Part shown: positions 33,027 to 42,599 of the stretch, piece after piece
How positions within the stretch are numbered: position 1 is the first letter of the stretch
How the letters are laid out: every line of letters begins with the position of its first letter
Assembly: GCA_030323885.1 (NCBI GenBank)
Contig: CM059199.1
Coordinates: forward strand, 74,682,781-74,746,780
DNA from: Branchipolynoe longqiensis
Taxonomy: Eukaryota; Annelida; Polychaeta; Phyllodocida; Polynoidae
DNA length: 64,000 nucleotides
Direction of reading: 5' to 3'
The notes under the pieces: generated by a model
What the model was told of the DNA's origin: nothing
Databases searched by the model: none
Seen by the model: only the letters and a program-made list of their open reading frames with translations
Program-made: the position numbers and the translations under genes

Positions 33027-33165
33027 TGCCGAGTACCAGGCCAGGAGCGACACATATAAATTGTGTAAGTCACACTCATAGTTCTAGACCCGACCGGAAT
33101 TCCAACCCCCGACCTTCCGCACGGGAATCCTGCGCTCTATCATTTGGGCCAACGCGTCAGGTCTG
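33027..33165 (-). mobile_element. SINE-1 variant with a different tRNA-like head
   Basis: The body part (GCCGAGTACCAGGCCAGGAG on plus) is SINE-1-like. The head on the minus strand reads TTGGCCCAAATGATAGAGCG and GGTCGGGGGTTGGAATTCC, unlike the head of the 21.4 kb copy. Confidence 0.5.
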
Positions 33166-33524
33166 CTTTGGAGAAAAGCTCTGACGCGTTTATCGGACTT
33201 TGGCACTCGGGCGCCACCAGCATTACCCACACAAAAAAAGAACAAAAAAAAGTTATAATTTATGCAAGAATTTCGAAAACGAGGGCCACACTCAAAATGG
33301 CCGCTGGGCCGGGCGTGGGTATATAAACCTGCGCATTCGTAAGCAATCCGCTTATTTCCGGTGTGAAGAGGGAGGATGTTGGTTCCATCCACCTACTGAG
33401 CACACTTCCCAGCTGACTTCCTCCATTTTGAGACGACGCCGCAAGCCGAGGGCAATACACATACACCTATACCTACACTCCCGCACGCGGCACAGGTAAG
33501 GAAACCTCCATCCAATGAACATGT
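33166..33524. other. Unassigned sequence
   Basis: Short frames on both strands show no domain. A TATA-like GGGTATATAAACC lies near 33317, but no gene follows. Confidence 0.3.
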
Positions 33525-34655
33525 CTAATGTACAACATGTGTGATGTATAACAGGTCTAATGTATAACATGGCTAATGTATAACATGGCTGATTATAACA
33601 TGGCTAATGCATAATATGTATGATGTATAACATGGATAAAGTATAACATGTGTGATGTATAACAGGTCCCAGTGGGGCAGCACATGCCTAATGTATTACA
33701 TGCATAATGTATAATATACCTAATATATAACATGCCCAATGTATAACATTCCTAATATATAACATGTATAATGTATAACATGCCTAATGTATAACATGCC
33801 TAATGTATAACAACATAATATATAACATGTATAGTGTATAACATTCCTAATGTATAACATGTATAATATATAACATGTATAATGTATAACATGTCTAATA
33901 TATAATATGCCTAATGTATAACATACATAATATATAACATGTATAATGTATAACATGCCTAACGTATAACATGCCTTATGTATAACATACCTAATATATA
34001 ACATGCCCGATGTATAACATTCCTAATATATAACATGTATAATGTATAACATGCCGAATGTATAACATGCCTAATGTATGACAGACCTAATATATAACAT
34101 GCCCAATGTATAACATTCCTAATATATAACATGTATAATGTATAATATGTCTAATATATAACATGCCTAATGTATAACATACATACTATATAACATGTAT
34201 AATGTATAACATGCCTAACGTATAACATGCCTTATGTATAACATACCTAATATATAACAAGCCCAATGTAAAACATTCCTATATATAACATGTATAACGT
34301 ATAACATGCCTAATGTATAACATGCCTAATGTATGACATACCTAATATATAACATGCCCAATGTATAACATTCCTAATATATAACATGTATAATGTATAA
34401 TATGTCTAATATATAACATGCCTAATGTATAACATACATAATATATAACATGTATAATGTTTAACATGCCTAATGTATAACATGCCTTATGTATAACATA
34501 CCTAATATATAACAAGCCCAATGTAAAACATTCCTATATATAACATGTATAACGTATAACATGCCTAATGTATAACATGCCTAATGTATGACAGACCTAA
34601 TATATAACATGCCCAATGTATAACATTCCTAATATATAACATGTATAACATCCAT
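33525..34655 (+). repeat. AT-rich 16-17 bp minisatellite (TAACATGCCTAATGTA)n
   Basis: About 1.1 kb of TATAACATGCCTAATG-like units, with higher-order repetition in which CCCAATGTATAACATTCC recurs every 100-250 bp. A minus-strand frame of 94 codons is a translated repeat. Confidence 0.9.
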
Positions 34656-34699
34656 AATGTCTGTTAGCTGCATGCTTGGTCAGATCAAATCATACAACA

Positions 34700-34945
34700 T
34701 TAGAAATTGGATCATGTTGTCAGCAGTCTGGTTTCCCAGTGGGACAGCACTATAAAGTCACCATGAGTGCGCACTGTCACAAATCAGTGCTCATCCTGAT
34801 ATAACTTACCAAATTGATACTTGTGCCTACCTGGCCTGACATTTGGCAGTATTAGGATAGGGCAAGGACTGGTCTGCTTAGTGTCAGGATAGTGTGACTG
34901 AGTGTGATATCGAGTCATGGTACCGGCGGTTTGGCCTCGTTCTGG
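34700..34945 (+). mobile_element. Rearranged SINE-1 copy
   Basis: A 3' body segment (CTGGTTTCCCAGTGGGACAG to TCATCCTGATAT) precedes a 5' body segment (ACCAAATTGATACTTGTGCC to GCGGTTTGGCC), i.e. permuted order. Confidence 0.6.
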
Positions 34946-35139
34946 GTCATAGAAGGAAGAGTTAAATTATCAGAAGATGTCACTGCTGGAAGGGATAACA
35001 TCTGATGATTTCCAACATGTTGGTATGCGCACCAAAAGTAGGTTTCGTGATTGCACTTCTGTTATCTCTTAAAAAGATAGCCAGCCATCTTTAATCGACG
35101 TTATTCCAAACTAAACGGCTAAGTGAAGTAGATTATAAA

Positions 35140-35735
35140 CATGGATCCCAATTCGTAGAGCATAGGCTACCCATCCGGGAGGTCGAGAGTTCGAATCCCA
35201 GCCAAGTGAAACTACAGTAAAACCTCTCTAAATCGACCGACCATGGGACCGACTTTAAATGGTCCATTTAGGGAGGTGGTCGGATTAACGAGTTTTTTGT
35301 TATTGTTACAATGGTATTGTATCGGTGATCATTTGGGACCCAAATAAAGTGATCGATATAGGGGAGTGGTCGATCTGTGTAGGTGGTCGGTTAGAGAGGT
35401 TTTGCTGTAGTGACTTACAAAATTGACACTTGTCGCCACCTAGGCTGGGGCTCAGCATTACTAGGATTGGACAATGACTGGTTCGCTCAGTGTCAGGATA
35501 ATGTGACTGAGTGGGATGTTGGGTCATCAGCCTAGGCTATCAGCCTAGTTTCCCAGTGGGACAGCACTATAAAGTTGCCATGACTGTACACTACTACAAG
35601 TTGGTACCCGTCCTGATATGACCTTCGATGTTGCTAGGACGTAAGACTCCAACAACCAACAACCAACCCAACAAGTTGGCACCCGTCCTGATATGGCCAG
35701 AGATGTTGCTAGGATGTGAAACCCCCCAACAACCA
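35140..35735 (+). mobile_element. SINE-1 copy interrupted by a TA-flanked MITE
   Basis: The head (GTAGAGCATAGGCTACCC, GAGAGTTCGAATCCC) precedes the insertion and the body (GACTTACAAAATTGACACTT onward) follows it. The 3' body and tail are repeated once more at 35671-35735. Confidence 0.7.
35215..35407. mobile_element. Mariner/pogo-like MITE (CAGTAAAACCTCTCTAA)
   Basis: Inverted ends CAGTAAAACCTCTCTAA and TTAGAGAGGTTTTGCTG with TA on both sides. The internal CATTTGGGACCCAAATAAAG is palindromic. A second copy lies at 40855-41049. Confidence 0.8.
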
Positions 35736-35755
35736 ACCTATGATGATGAACCGAG

Positions 35756-35810
35756 TACAGCATAACCCTGTTAAACCAAACTTGAACGGACCCTAACATT
35801 TGTTTGGATT
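35756..35810 (+). mobile_element. Pogo-like composite MITE, left part
   Basis: TACAGCATAACCCTGTTAAA to TTGTTTGGATT. The continuation is at 39684, after the inserted DIRS-like element. The uninterrupted copy (reverse orientation) is 59665-60168. Confidence 0.75.
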
Positions 35811-36019
35811 GGTCGTAATGCTCGCATTGCAGTTGATGCGAGGCGAGGGAGGACCCCCCCCCTCTCTCTCCTCCAGCCGTTGGCCATTGCATAATCGCCC
35901 GCACTTCCTTCCCTTAAAGCCAGCCCCCACACCGCCTCAGGCCACTCGCCCTCCTGCCTCCAGACACTCCGCTCCTCCATACACTTTTTTCTTTGGCACT
36001 TCACTCACCACGCTACATC

Positions 36020-37278
36020 ATGCCTAACGGACGAGGCCGGCGGAGGCTCGCCGCACGCAGGGAGGCGCAACAGATATCTGAGGCCAGCTCGACACACTCT
36101 TCTGCACCCTCCTAGCCCCACACAGGCCGCCGCGCCCCCGAGGACCGCCCCCGGCGATCCCCCCTCGGAGTGGGGCCACACCATGCAAGCCACCCTCCTC
36201 GACACAGTGGCGGCCCTGGAGCGGATGTCGGCGAGACTGGACACAATCGACGAGCGGGATGCACGCGGAGCCGCGCCACAGCACGCCACCGCCCCACCGA
36301 CCTCCGCGCCGCCTCGACGCCACCTCAGCAGACCTACGCCGCCCGGGCCCCCCGCCCCCATACCGTGGGGGGGGGGCCCACCCCCCGCCGCCACCCGTCC
36401 CGGCTGCTCCGGGGGCCATCCATCCACAATATGAGAGGTTCACCAGGGGGGCCCCCTCGACTCAACCACCGCCCCCCGCGGCATCCGAGGCGCCGCCCCC
36501 TCTACACTACCACAACGCCCACGCCCACACCGCCACCTCCGCAGCCGACCCAGTACGGGAGATCCTCGACTCGGCCGCCACTCACAACGCCGGTCGACGC
36601 AAAGGTATTTCCCCTCACTACATATTCCCCTGTGACCTAATAGAGCGGGGGGCGGAGAGGAAGGCGGTGAAGCGAGGGGAGGCCACCAAGGACGAATATA
36701 CCCTCGCCCTCCGAATGCTGGAGGCGCACCCCGTGTTCCCCGTCCACTCCCTTCCGGGACTCAGCCACCACGCCCTCACCATTCACCGGGACAATCTAGT
36801 TCACCCCTGGGCTACCGTCCGCCGTTATTCTGAGACGGTATTCACCTGGATCGCGGACGGAAGGCCCACGCATGGCTGGCACGACCCCATGGCCATTAAC
36901 ATGGTCCGCATGGAGGCCCTCACCACACCCATCACATCCCTCCCCACACCCACCCGCTCCTCCGACCCGCCCCGACCCGCCCCCAGACCCCAGACATGCC
37001 CCCAGACCGACACTCGGATTACCTTTAGTCGAGAGTCCCACGGCGCCCCCTGCCCCTCATGGAACCATGACCCCGCCTCCTGTGACCGGACAGGGGCCGG
37101 CGAGACCCATGGGGAGGGGGCGTCGGGGTATCGACACGCTTGTGCCTACTGCGCAAACGTGAGAAAAATCCTCACCATACACTCTGAGGCCGTGTGCCTC
37201 AGCAAAAGAGGCTGCACCGCGGGGCCCCCCCACCCCCTCGGCGGATTTTTCAGCCGGCCCCACCCAACCCAGGGGTGA
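36020..37278 (+). pseudogene. ORF1/Gag-like protein of the DIRS-like element, frameshifted
   Basis: A start ATG at 36020 opens an Arg-rich frame that stops at 36113. The reading continues in two other frames. One (36183-36434) begins MQATLLDTVAALERM, a likely coiled coil. The other (36259-37278, 339 codons) contains the main conserved part: GISPHYIFPCDLIERG, RRYSETVFTWIADG, HGWHDPMAINMVRME. A Cys/His-rich end follows (HGAPCPSWNHDPASC, HACAYC), which resembles the zinc-binding C-terminus of ORF1 in other DIRS-like elements. The role would be RNA binding and particle formation. At least two frameshifts (near 36110 and 36430). A related fragment lies at 24.9-25.2 kb. Confidence 0.75.
36165..36228 (+). 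repeat. ORF1 segment present again inverted at 37280-37342
   Basis: TCGGAGTGGGGCC.CACCATG to GGCCC.GGAGCGG.TG recurs as reverse complement at 37280-37342 with about three mismatches over 63 bp, between ORF1 and the RT frame. Confidence 0.85.
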
Positions 37279-37279
37279 A

Positions 37280-37342
37280 CACCCGCTCCTGGGCCGCCAC
37301 TGTGTCGAGGAGGGTGGCTTGCATGGTGCGGCCCCACTCCGA
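37280..37342 (-). repeat. Inverted ORF1 fragment at the ORF1/RT junction
   Basis: Inverted copy of 36165-36228. The RT frame starts immediately after it, so upstream RT sequence was probably replaced. Confidence 0.85.
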
Positions 37343-39324
37343 TGACCCGCCCCAAATCCGACCCGGGCAAGAGGCGGGTCATCGTCGACCTATCCTTCCC
37401 ACGCGGCGCCAGTGTCAATGCCGGCATCCCCCGCCGGGAATACCTCGGGAAACCACACACTTACACCCTCCCCTCAGTCGCCAACCTCGGCCGCCGCCTC
37501 ATGGGAGAGGGCTCCGGTGCCTACTTATGGTCAGCCAACATATCCCGGGCCAACCGGCAACTCCGCGCAGACCCCCTCGCCTGCCCCGTCTATGGGGTCA
37601 CCCTCGACGGAAACACCTACATCGACCTCGCCCTCCCATTTGGCTGCCGCTCCTCGGGTGCGGCATGTGTCTGGGTGACGGCCACCGTCGCCTGGATCAT
37701 GAGGCGCGACGGTTTTCATACCCTTGTCTACGTCGACGACTTTGTCGGGTGCGAGGCTTCATACCTCAAGGCTTGTCAGGCCTTTGACGCCTTCCTCGCC
37801 CTCGCCGCCGCCCTCGGGCTCGACATGGCCCCCGGGAAATGTCATCCCCCCGCTGTCCGCCTCTCCTGGCTGGGCTTTGCCCTCGACAGCGAGGCGATGA
37901 CAGTTCGCATTGCCCCCGACAAAGTCGACGAACTCATCCTATCCTGCGAGGCCCGACTCACCAGCCCTGCCATCACTCGACGGGATCTCCAGAGCCTCCT
38001 CGGGTGCCTGAACCATGTCGGCAGTTGCGTCCTCCCTGCCCGGAGGTTCATGAGTCGCCTCCTTGGGGCGCTCCGTGGCTGCTTCGGCTGCGCCTCATTC
38101 ACCCTCGACGATGACGCCCTCCGGGACCTGAGGTGGTTCGCCCTCTACGGCTGCGCCTCCAACGGGCTCCACCTCCTCCGTGCCCCGGCGGGGCGCACGT
38201 ACGTCATTGAGTGCGACTCTTGCCTCAGGGGCAGGGGCGCCTTCTCCTCGACGCACTGCTACACCCGAGGGTACACCTCGGAGTTCCGGGCGCGGTTCCC
38301 CGACATCCATGAGCTCGAGGCGCCCACCTCGAAGGGCCCTGGGCCGAGGTGGCCCGCTCCGGCATGGTCCGCCTCGGGCTCCGCCGCATATCCCCCTCAC
38401 ACGACGCCTTCCCATTTAACTCGGGCCTCTGATTCAGGTTTCTCCCCGGCCGAGGTCGACGCCGTCTCCCGCCTACGCCTCGCCTCCCTCGCCCCTGCGA
38501 CATGGAAGAATCGTCGACAGCAGGCTCGGGATTATGTCGCCTACTTCGTCGCCCGAGAGCTCACCCCTCTCGACCCCTCCAACTTCGAGGTCGCCGCCTA
38601 CGCGGCCTCCCTCTACACCCGCGGCCTCGCCCCGGCCTCCATCAAGAACGGCCTCTCCGGAGCACGCTCCTGGGTCGAGGCCGCTGGGGGACCCACCGCC
38701 GCATTCGACTCGACCCTCGCCAAGGACGTCTGCCGAGGAGGCGGGCGCGCCTCCAGCCATGTACCACGCCAGGTGCCCCCTCTGACGCCTCACCACCTCA
38801 CCCTCGTGATCTCTCACCTCGCCCTCGCGGGGCCGGCCTCGCTCGTCCCTCGGGCCGCCCTCCTCCTCGGGTACTTCGGCATGCTGCGACAGTCCAACCT
38901 GTTGTCGCCGAGTCCCGAGGGCTGGGGGGGTCCCCATACCATCACCCGCGGCGACGTGGTCCTAGCCCCCGGGGGCCTCCGGGTTACGGTCAGGACCTCC
39001 AAGACCATATCCTGCCCCGCGGGGGCCGTCGCCCTATTCATCCCGGCTTGCCCGAGGCCAGGGCTCTGCCCTCTGGCCGCCTGGAATGCCACAGCACTGC
39101 TCCACCCTGCGCCTCCTGACGCACCGGCCTTCATCATGCCCTCGGGCCGTCCCCCCTCGACCCGCGGTCCCTCACCGCCCTCCTTCGAGGCGCCCTTCGC
39201 GCCCGAGGCATCCCGGGGGCCGACGCCTTTACCCTCCACAGCCTACGCCAGGGCTCCACGCAGGCCTGCCATGCCGCAAGCGTCGACATCACCGACATCA
39301 TGGCCCAGGGGACTTGGCCTCTGA
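37342..39324 (+). CDS. Reverse transcriptase-RNase H-tyrosine recombinase polyprotein of the DIRS-like element (defective)
   Basis: An open frame of 660 codons. Residues 13-30 (VIVDLSFPRGASVNAGIP) open the RT. LWSANISRANRQL (62-74) has Asn66 where the first catalytic Asp is expected. YVDD (130-133) is intact. RNase H begins at ECDSCLRGRGAF (290-301) and has the Glu region HELEA (323-327), but the following ~90 residues with the last catalytic Asp residues are missing. The recombinase has an N-terminal SAM-like part (about 375-450), GMLRQSNLL with the first Arg at 516, and TSKT with Lys 554. The HSLRQG box and the terminal VHTYL Tyr are readable in two other frames (39230-39345), after a frameshift in a C-run near 39150 and another near 39322. 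The order RT-RH-YR and no integrase or protease define a YR retrotransposon. The start is uncertain because the inverted ORF1 fragment precedes it. Confidence 0.85.
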   Translation: MTRPKSDPGKRRVIVDLSFPRGASVNAGIPRREYLGKPHTYTLPSVANLGRRLMGEGSGAYLWSANISRANRQLRADPLACPVYGVTLDGNTYIDLALPFGCRSSGAACVWVTATVAWIMRRDGFHTLVYVDDFVGCEASYLKACQAFDAFLALAAALGLDMAPGKCHPPAVRLSWLGFALDSEAMTVRIAPDKVDELILSCEARLTSPAITRRDLQSLLGCLNHVGSCVLPARRFMSRLLGALRGCFGCASFTLDDDALRDLRWFALYGCASNGLHLLRAPAGRTYVIECDSCLRGRGAFSSTHCYTRGYTSEFRARFPDIHELEAPTSKGPGPRWPAPAWSASGSAAYPPHTTPSHLTRASDSGFSPAEVDAVSRLRLASLAPATWKNRRQQARDYVAYFVARELTPLDPSNFEVAAYAASLYTRGLAPASIKNGLSGARSWVEAAGGPTAAFDSTLAKDVCRGGGRASSHVPRQVPPLTPHHLTLVISHLALAGPASLVPRAALLLGYFGMLRQSNLLSPSPEGWGGPHTITRGDVVLAPGGLRVTVRTSKTISCPAGAVALFIPACPRPGLCPLAAWNATALLHPAPPDAPAFIMPSGRPPSTRGPSPPSFEAPFAPEASRGPTPLPSTAYARAPRRPAMPQASTSPTSWPRGLGL

Positions 39325-39683
39325 GGCGGTACACACATACCTGCCCCACCTCACCCCCTCGGCGGCCCCTCGAGCCCTCTCCACCGTCTTGGTTGAGGGC
39401 TCCTCGGGTCCACCTCCCGGGCCCAACTACTAACATTGATCCAATTGACATTGACACTTCAATCCTGACACCTCATATATCATGACGATGCCTCATATAT
39501 TATACTTTATATATCTCTTACTCATGATTGATCACTCCTCATTACATGTTGATGCCTTATATCTTCCTTTATATATCTATTTACTCATGCTTGATGACTG
39601 TACTATCCATGAATATTCCGGCACTTCTGAATAAAGTGCCTCTTTATCCACTCACGCCTCCTCGTCCTTCCTTGCCGCGCATC

Positions 39684-40134
39684 AACTGATCATTGGTTTA
39701 ACCAAGCTTTGGCTTCGACTTTGACTTTGAGTAAGCGTGTATTGCACATGTAATATAGAAGGTATGTGGACACTTTGATTATTGATTTTTATGTATATAA
39801 AGTATAACTCGGTTAAAGCAAGCTCGGTTAAACCAAACAATCTGTTAATCCAAATGTTATTTGGCGGCCCAGCAAAATACTACCATTTATCAAATAAAAA
39901 AGTTGGTGGGGTCTAAGATGACCTTATAACCACATGAAAGTTAGGTTTAACTGTACCGGAAGTGGCCTGGGGTCCGCCAATTTTGTTTGGATTAACCGAT
40001 AATTTGGATTGACCAACTTGGTTTTAACCAACTTTTTCATCTGATAAATGGTAGTATTTTGCCAGGACGCCAAAAAAAGTGGATTAACGGATCATTTGGT
40101 TTAATCGATCTTGGTTTAAAGGGGTTATACTGTA
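39684..40134 (+). mobile_element. Pogo-like composite MITE, right part
   Basis: AACTGATCATTGGTTTAACC to GGGGTTATACTGTA. Together with 35756-35810 it totals about 506 bp, against 504 bp for the uninterrupted copy. Internal words CAAAATACTACCATTTATCA and TGATAAATGGTAGTATTTTG form a long inverted pair. Confidence 0.8.
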
Positions 40135-40435
40135 TATTTATCCTCCAAATATTGCGGACACTCAAAAGCGAGGCCTTATATAACTTTAATGATGACCAGT
40201 GTCTTTTCCTTTCAGTGGTTTCACTTACAATGGGTGCCCGTCCTTACCCCACCTTCACCTTCAGCTTCATCTTCACCTTCATCTTCATCTTCATCAGCGG
40301 CGTCTCTGTTGTTTCCGGTACAACTGGATTCATTGAATATCTCCCAGGTACGGTTCCACTATGTTGTCCAGCACAGCCCTCTCTCAGCTAAATAAAAACT
40401 CACCATTGCCCGATTTGCAAAAAAAGTTTGGAATT
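40135..40435. other. Unassigned sequence
   Basis: Contains (TTCATC)n-like words at 40255-40300. No gene recognised. Confidence 0.35.
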
Positions 40436-40853
40436 GGTCGTAATGCTTGCATTGTGCTTGATTCGCAGTGGAGGAGGAGCACCCCCCCCCCCCTCTCTCT
40501 ACATCCCCCCAGCCCGCGACCGTTGCGTTGCGTAACCCCCCCCCCTCTCTCTCTCCATTATAACCCAGCCTCGCTGCCCTCTCTCGCCACTCAGCCTCCT
40601 TCCCCTGCCAGACGAACTCCTCCCTTTCTTCTCCACCCACCCACCCAAACTACACTCACTTCTACCTTCTAGGGCGGAGGGCTCTTCGGGGCCGCTCCCC
40701 TAAAAAGACTCTGACATTATCCTTCACTTTATTTTCATCATCATTGTACAGATACTCCCCCACATTGTACATTGCCCTCCCCCCCCCCACTTTACATAAT
40801 AAAGTGTGCTTTTTCTCCACTCCTGCCTCCGTCTTCCTCCTTCGCTGCGCATC
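40436..40853 (+). mobile_element. 418-bp non-autonomous DIRS-like derivative
   Basis: Begins GGTCGTAATGCTTGCATTG and ends CTGCGCATC, the same termini as the 35811-39683 element. The inner GCTTGATTCGCAGTGGAGGA and its inverted TCCTCCTTCGCTGCGCATCA act as short inverted repeats. An ATAATAAAGTG polyadenylation-like signal lies near 40798. The coding part is replaced by C-rich low-complexity sequence. Confidence 0.75.
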
Positions 40854-40854
40854 A

Positions 40855-41049
40855 CAGTAAAACCTCTCTAACTGACCACCTCCCCAGATTGACCACTCAT
40901 CTATATCGATCGCTTTATTTGGGTCCCAAACAATCGCCTGTACACTACCATTGTAACGATATAAAAAAAAACTCCCTAGACCGGCCACCTCCCAAGATGA
41001 ACCATTTAAAGTTGGTCCAATGGTCGGTCGATATAGAGAGGTTTTACTG
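40855..41049. mobile_element. Mariner/pogo-like MITE (CAGTAAAACCTCTCTAA), second copy
   Basis: CAGTAAAACCTCTCTAACTG at the left and AGAGAGGTTTTACTG at the right. It starts one base after the DIRS derivative ends. The interior matches 35215-35407. Confidence 0.8.
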
Positions 41050-41164
41050 TAAATCTTAATTTTCTTATTTTGTTGTTGGATAATCTAATATAATGGCTTT
41101 AGATATTTCCAATAGCTTTAGTTTAATGGCTAACTTTGAAGATATATATTTGAAATGAAAACAT

Positions 41165-41515
41165 GTCAACTTAAAGTTGCATAGTCCGATGGTTTTAAGT
41201 TTCTGTCATTTATTTATATAAATATATTAGGTTGATGGTTACAATCTATCTTAATTTGAAGCAACTTTTATTTTAAATGACTAACTTTGGAGATATTTGA
41301 AGTTGAAACATGCAAAATTAATTTTGGTAAGCATGCCAAAACTCTGACGCCATAGGCTTCAGTGGTTATATATTCTATTAAATTGACTCAACATTTCCTT
41401 CTATGTGGCAACAAATGCTTAACAAGTGCATCAGTATCTAAGTTAGATATGTAGGATCAACTCTAGATAAATGTTTTTGTTTTGAAAATTTGATGCTTTT
41501 ATCGGACTATGCAGC
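41165..41515 (-). mobile_element. TTAA-type MITE, complete, reverse orientation
   Basis: TTAAAGTTGCATAGTCCGATGG to ATCGGACTATGCAGCTT, about 350 bp, matching the 32676-33026 copy in reverse. Confidence 0.7.
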
Positions 41516-41734
41516 TTGACTTTGGGTGTCTAATTTAATTTGAAGTAATTTTTATTTTAAAAAGGTAGGAAGATGACCAAAATAACTGTTACATATTCAC
41601 AATTATCATAGCCAACTGTTACCAGCCATAATTTTGCATGGCCTGAAAAAAAGTATTTTCTGAGAGTTATTAAGGGTCCAATTATTGTCAGACGGTCTCT
41701 GTGGTTGAGTTGTCGCTCTTCGTGTTATTTTAAA

Positions 41735-41777
41735 GTAAAGTTTGTTTTAGTTAATGATGCCTCTAGAGCGCATTGGT
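41735..41777 (-). mobile_element. SINE-3 3' end fragment
   Basis: AAAGTTTGTTTTAGTTAATG and CCTCTAGAGCGCATTG on plus are the reverse of the SINE-3 3' tail. Confidence 0.55.
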
Positions 41778-41842
41778 TTTCACTGTATCACATGTCCATC
41801 CGCAGGCAGGCTGAGTATCATATATCTATATATCAATATATC
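41778..41842 (+). repeat. Fragment of the (TA)n-anchored ~95-bp repeat
   Basis: TCACTGTATCACATGTCCAT and GGCTGAGTATCATATATCTA match the repeat units at 46962-47212 and 52351-52615. The DIRS1-like element starts directly after its TA-rich part. Confidence 0.7.
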
Positions 41843-42599
41843 AATTTTACCTCGGTACTATGCCTCAGGCTAGTCATAGCCTAGGGAGAAGGAAGCACAT
41901 CCGGGTCCAGCAATTAGCATAATCAACTCATGATGACAGGACGTTCGTTGAGTTGCTCTGGCAGTTTTTATCTACTACCATGATATCACTGTAAGTATTT
42001 GAAATATGAAGGGTACATACATGTTATGATACGTTACTGCACATTTCTGAGAAGTTTGGAACTTAGATTGTGTAGTTTTGTTACATTTATTGATGTTTTT
42101 GTGAAACATCGATAGAACAAAGTGCCATGTTTTTAATTTGTTCTATGATTCTACAAGCTGCCCGTTGCCGAACGGAGAGCTATGTTGGCCGGAGCCACAT
42201 CACATTTGGATTTTTCCTCGGTTTCCCATATGGATTCTCGTTGGAAATTGATCCTGGGTTTCTTTTATGGACTCCCCACCCTTTCTTAGGCGTACCTCCG
42301 AGTTTCGTAGCATTTTCTCCAACTTGTTGGCGTAGAAGCCACAGGAGGGAGAAGTGTATGCAACAGAGAGTGTGGGAGGCTACCGCTACACTGGTCCCTA
42401 CCCCTCGTTTGGTTTTGGTTTCGATACCATTAACCTACGACAATACACTTTAGCTTATACACACCTGTGTAGAAACGGTTTAAATACATTATCTAACACC
42501 ACTATGTGCACAAATTATTTGATTGCCATAACCTGTTGTGACATGTAGTCAATTTTGCTTGGTTTATAGTAACTTTCTTTCGATTGTTACAGACTTCCG

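Larger units (their letters stand above)
35811..39683 (+). mobile_element. GC-rich DIRS-like tyrosine-recombinase retrotransposon (3.87 kb)
   Basis: The left terminus is GGTCGTAATGCTCGCATTGC followed by GTTGATGCGAGGCGAGGGAG. The right terminus is GCGCATC, with the inverted CTTCCTTGCCGCGCATCAAC. ORF1 and an RT-RNase H-YR frame lie between, and AATAAAGTGCC near 39630 is a polyadenylation-like signal. It interrupts a pogo-like MITE without a visible target duplication, as expected for YR-mediated integration of a circular intermediate. Coding sequence is extremely GC- and CpG-rich. Frameshifts, a lost RT Asp and an RNase H deletion make it inactive. Confidence 0.85.

Noticed and set aside
33720..34004. 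94-codon repetitive minus-strand frame
   Set aside because: Translation of the 16-17 bp AT-rich minisatellite.
33525..34655. CRISPR array
   Set aside because: The regular repeats have no unique spacers and the context is an animal nuclear minisatellite.
36005..36443. Minus-strand frames of about 140 codons opposite ORF1
   Set aside because: Antisense shadows of GC-rich coding sequence.
42127..42453. 108-codon frame upstream of the DIRS1-like ORF1
   Set aside because: No domain; it lies in the expected untranslated leader of the element.
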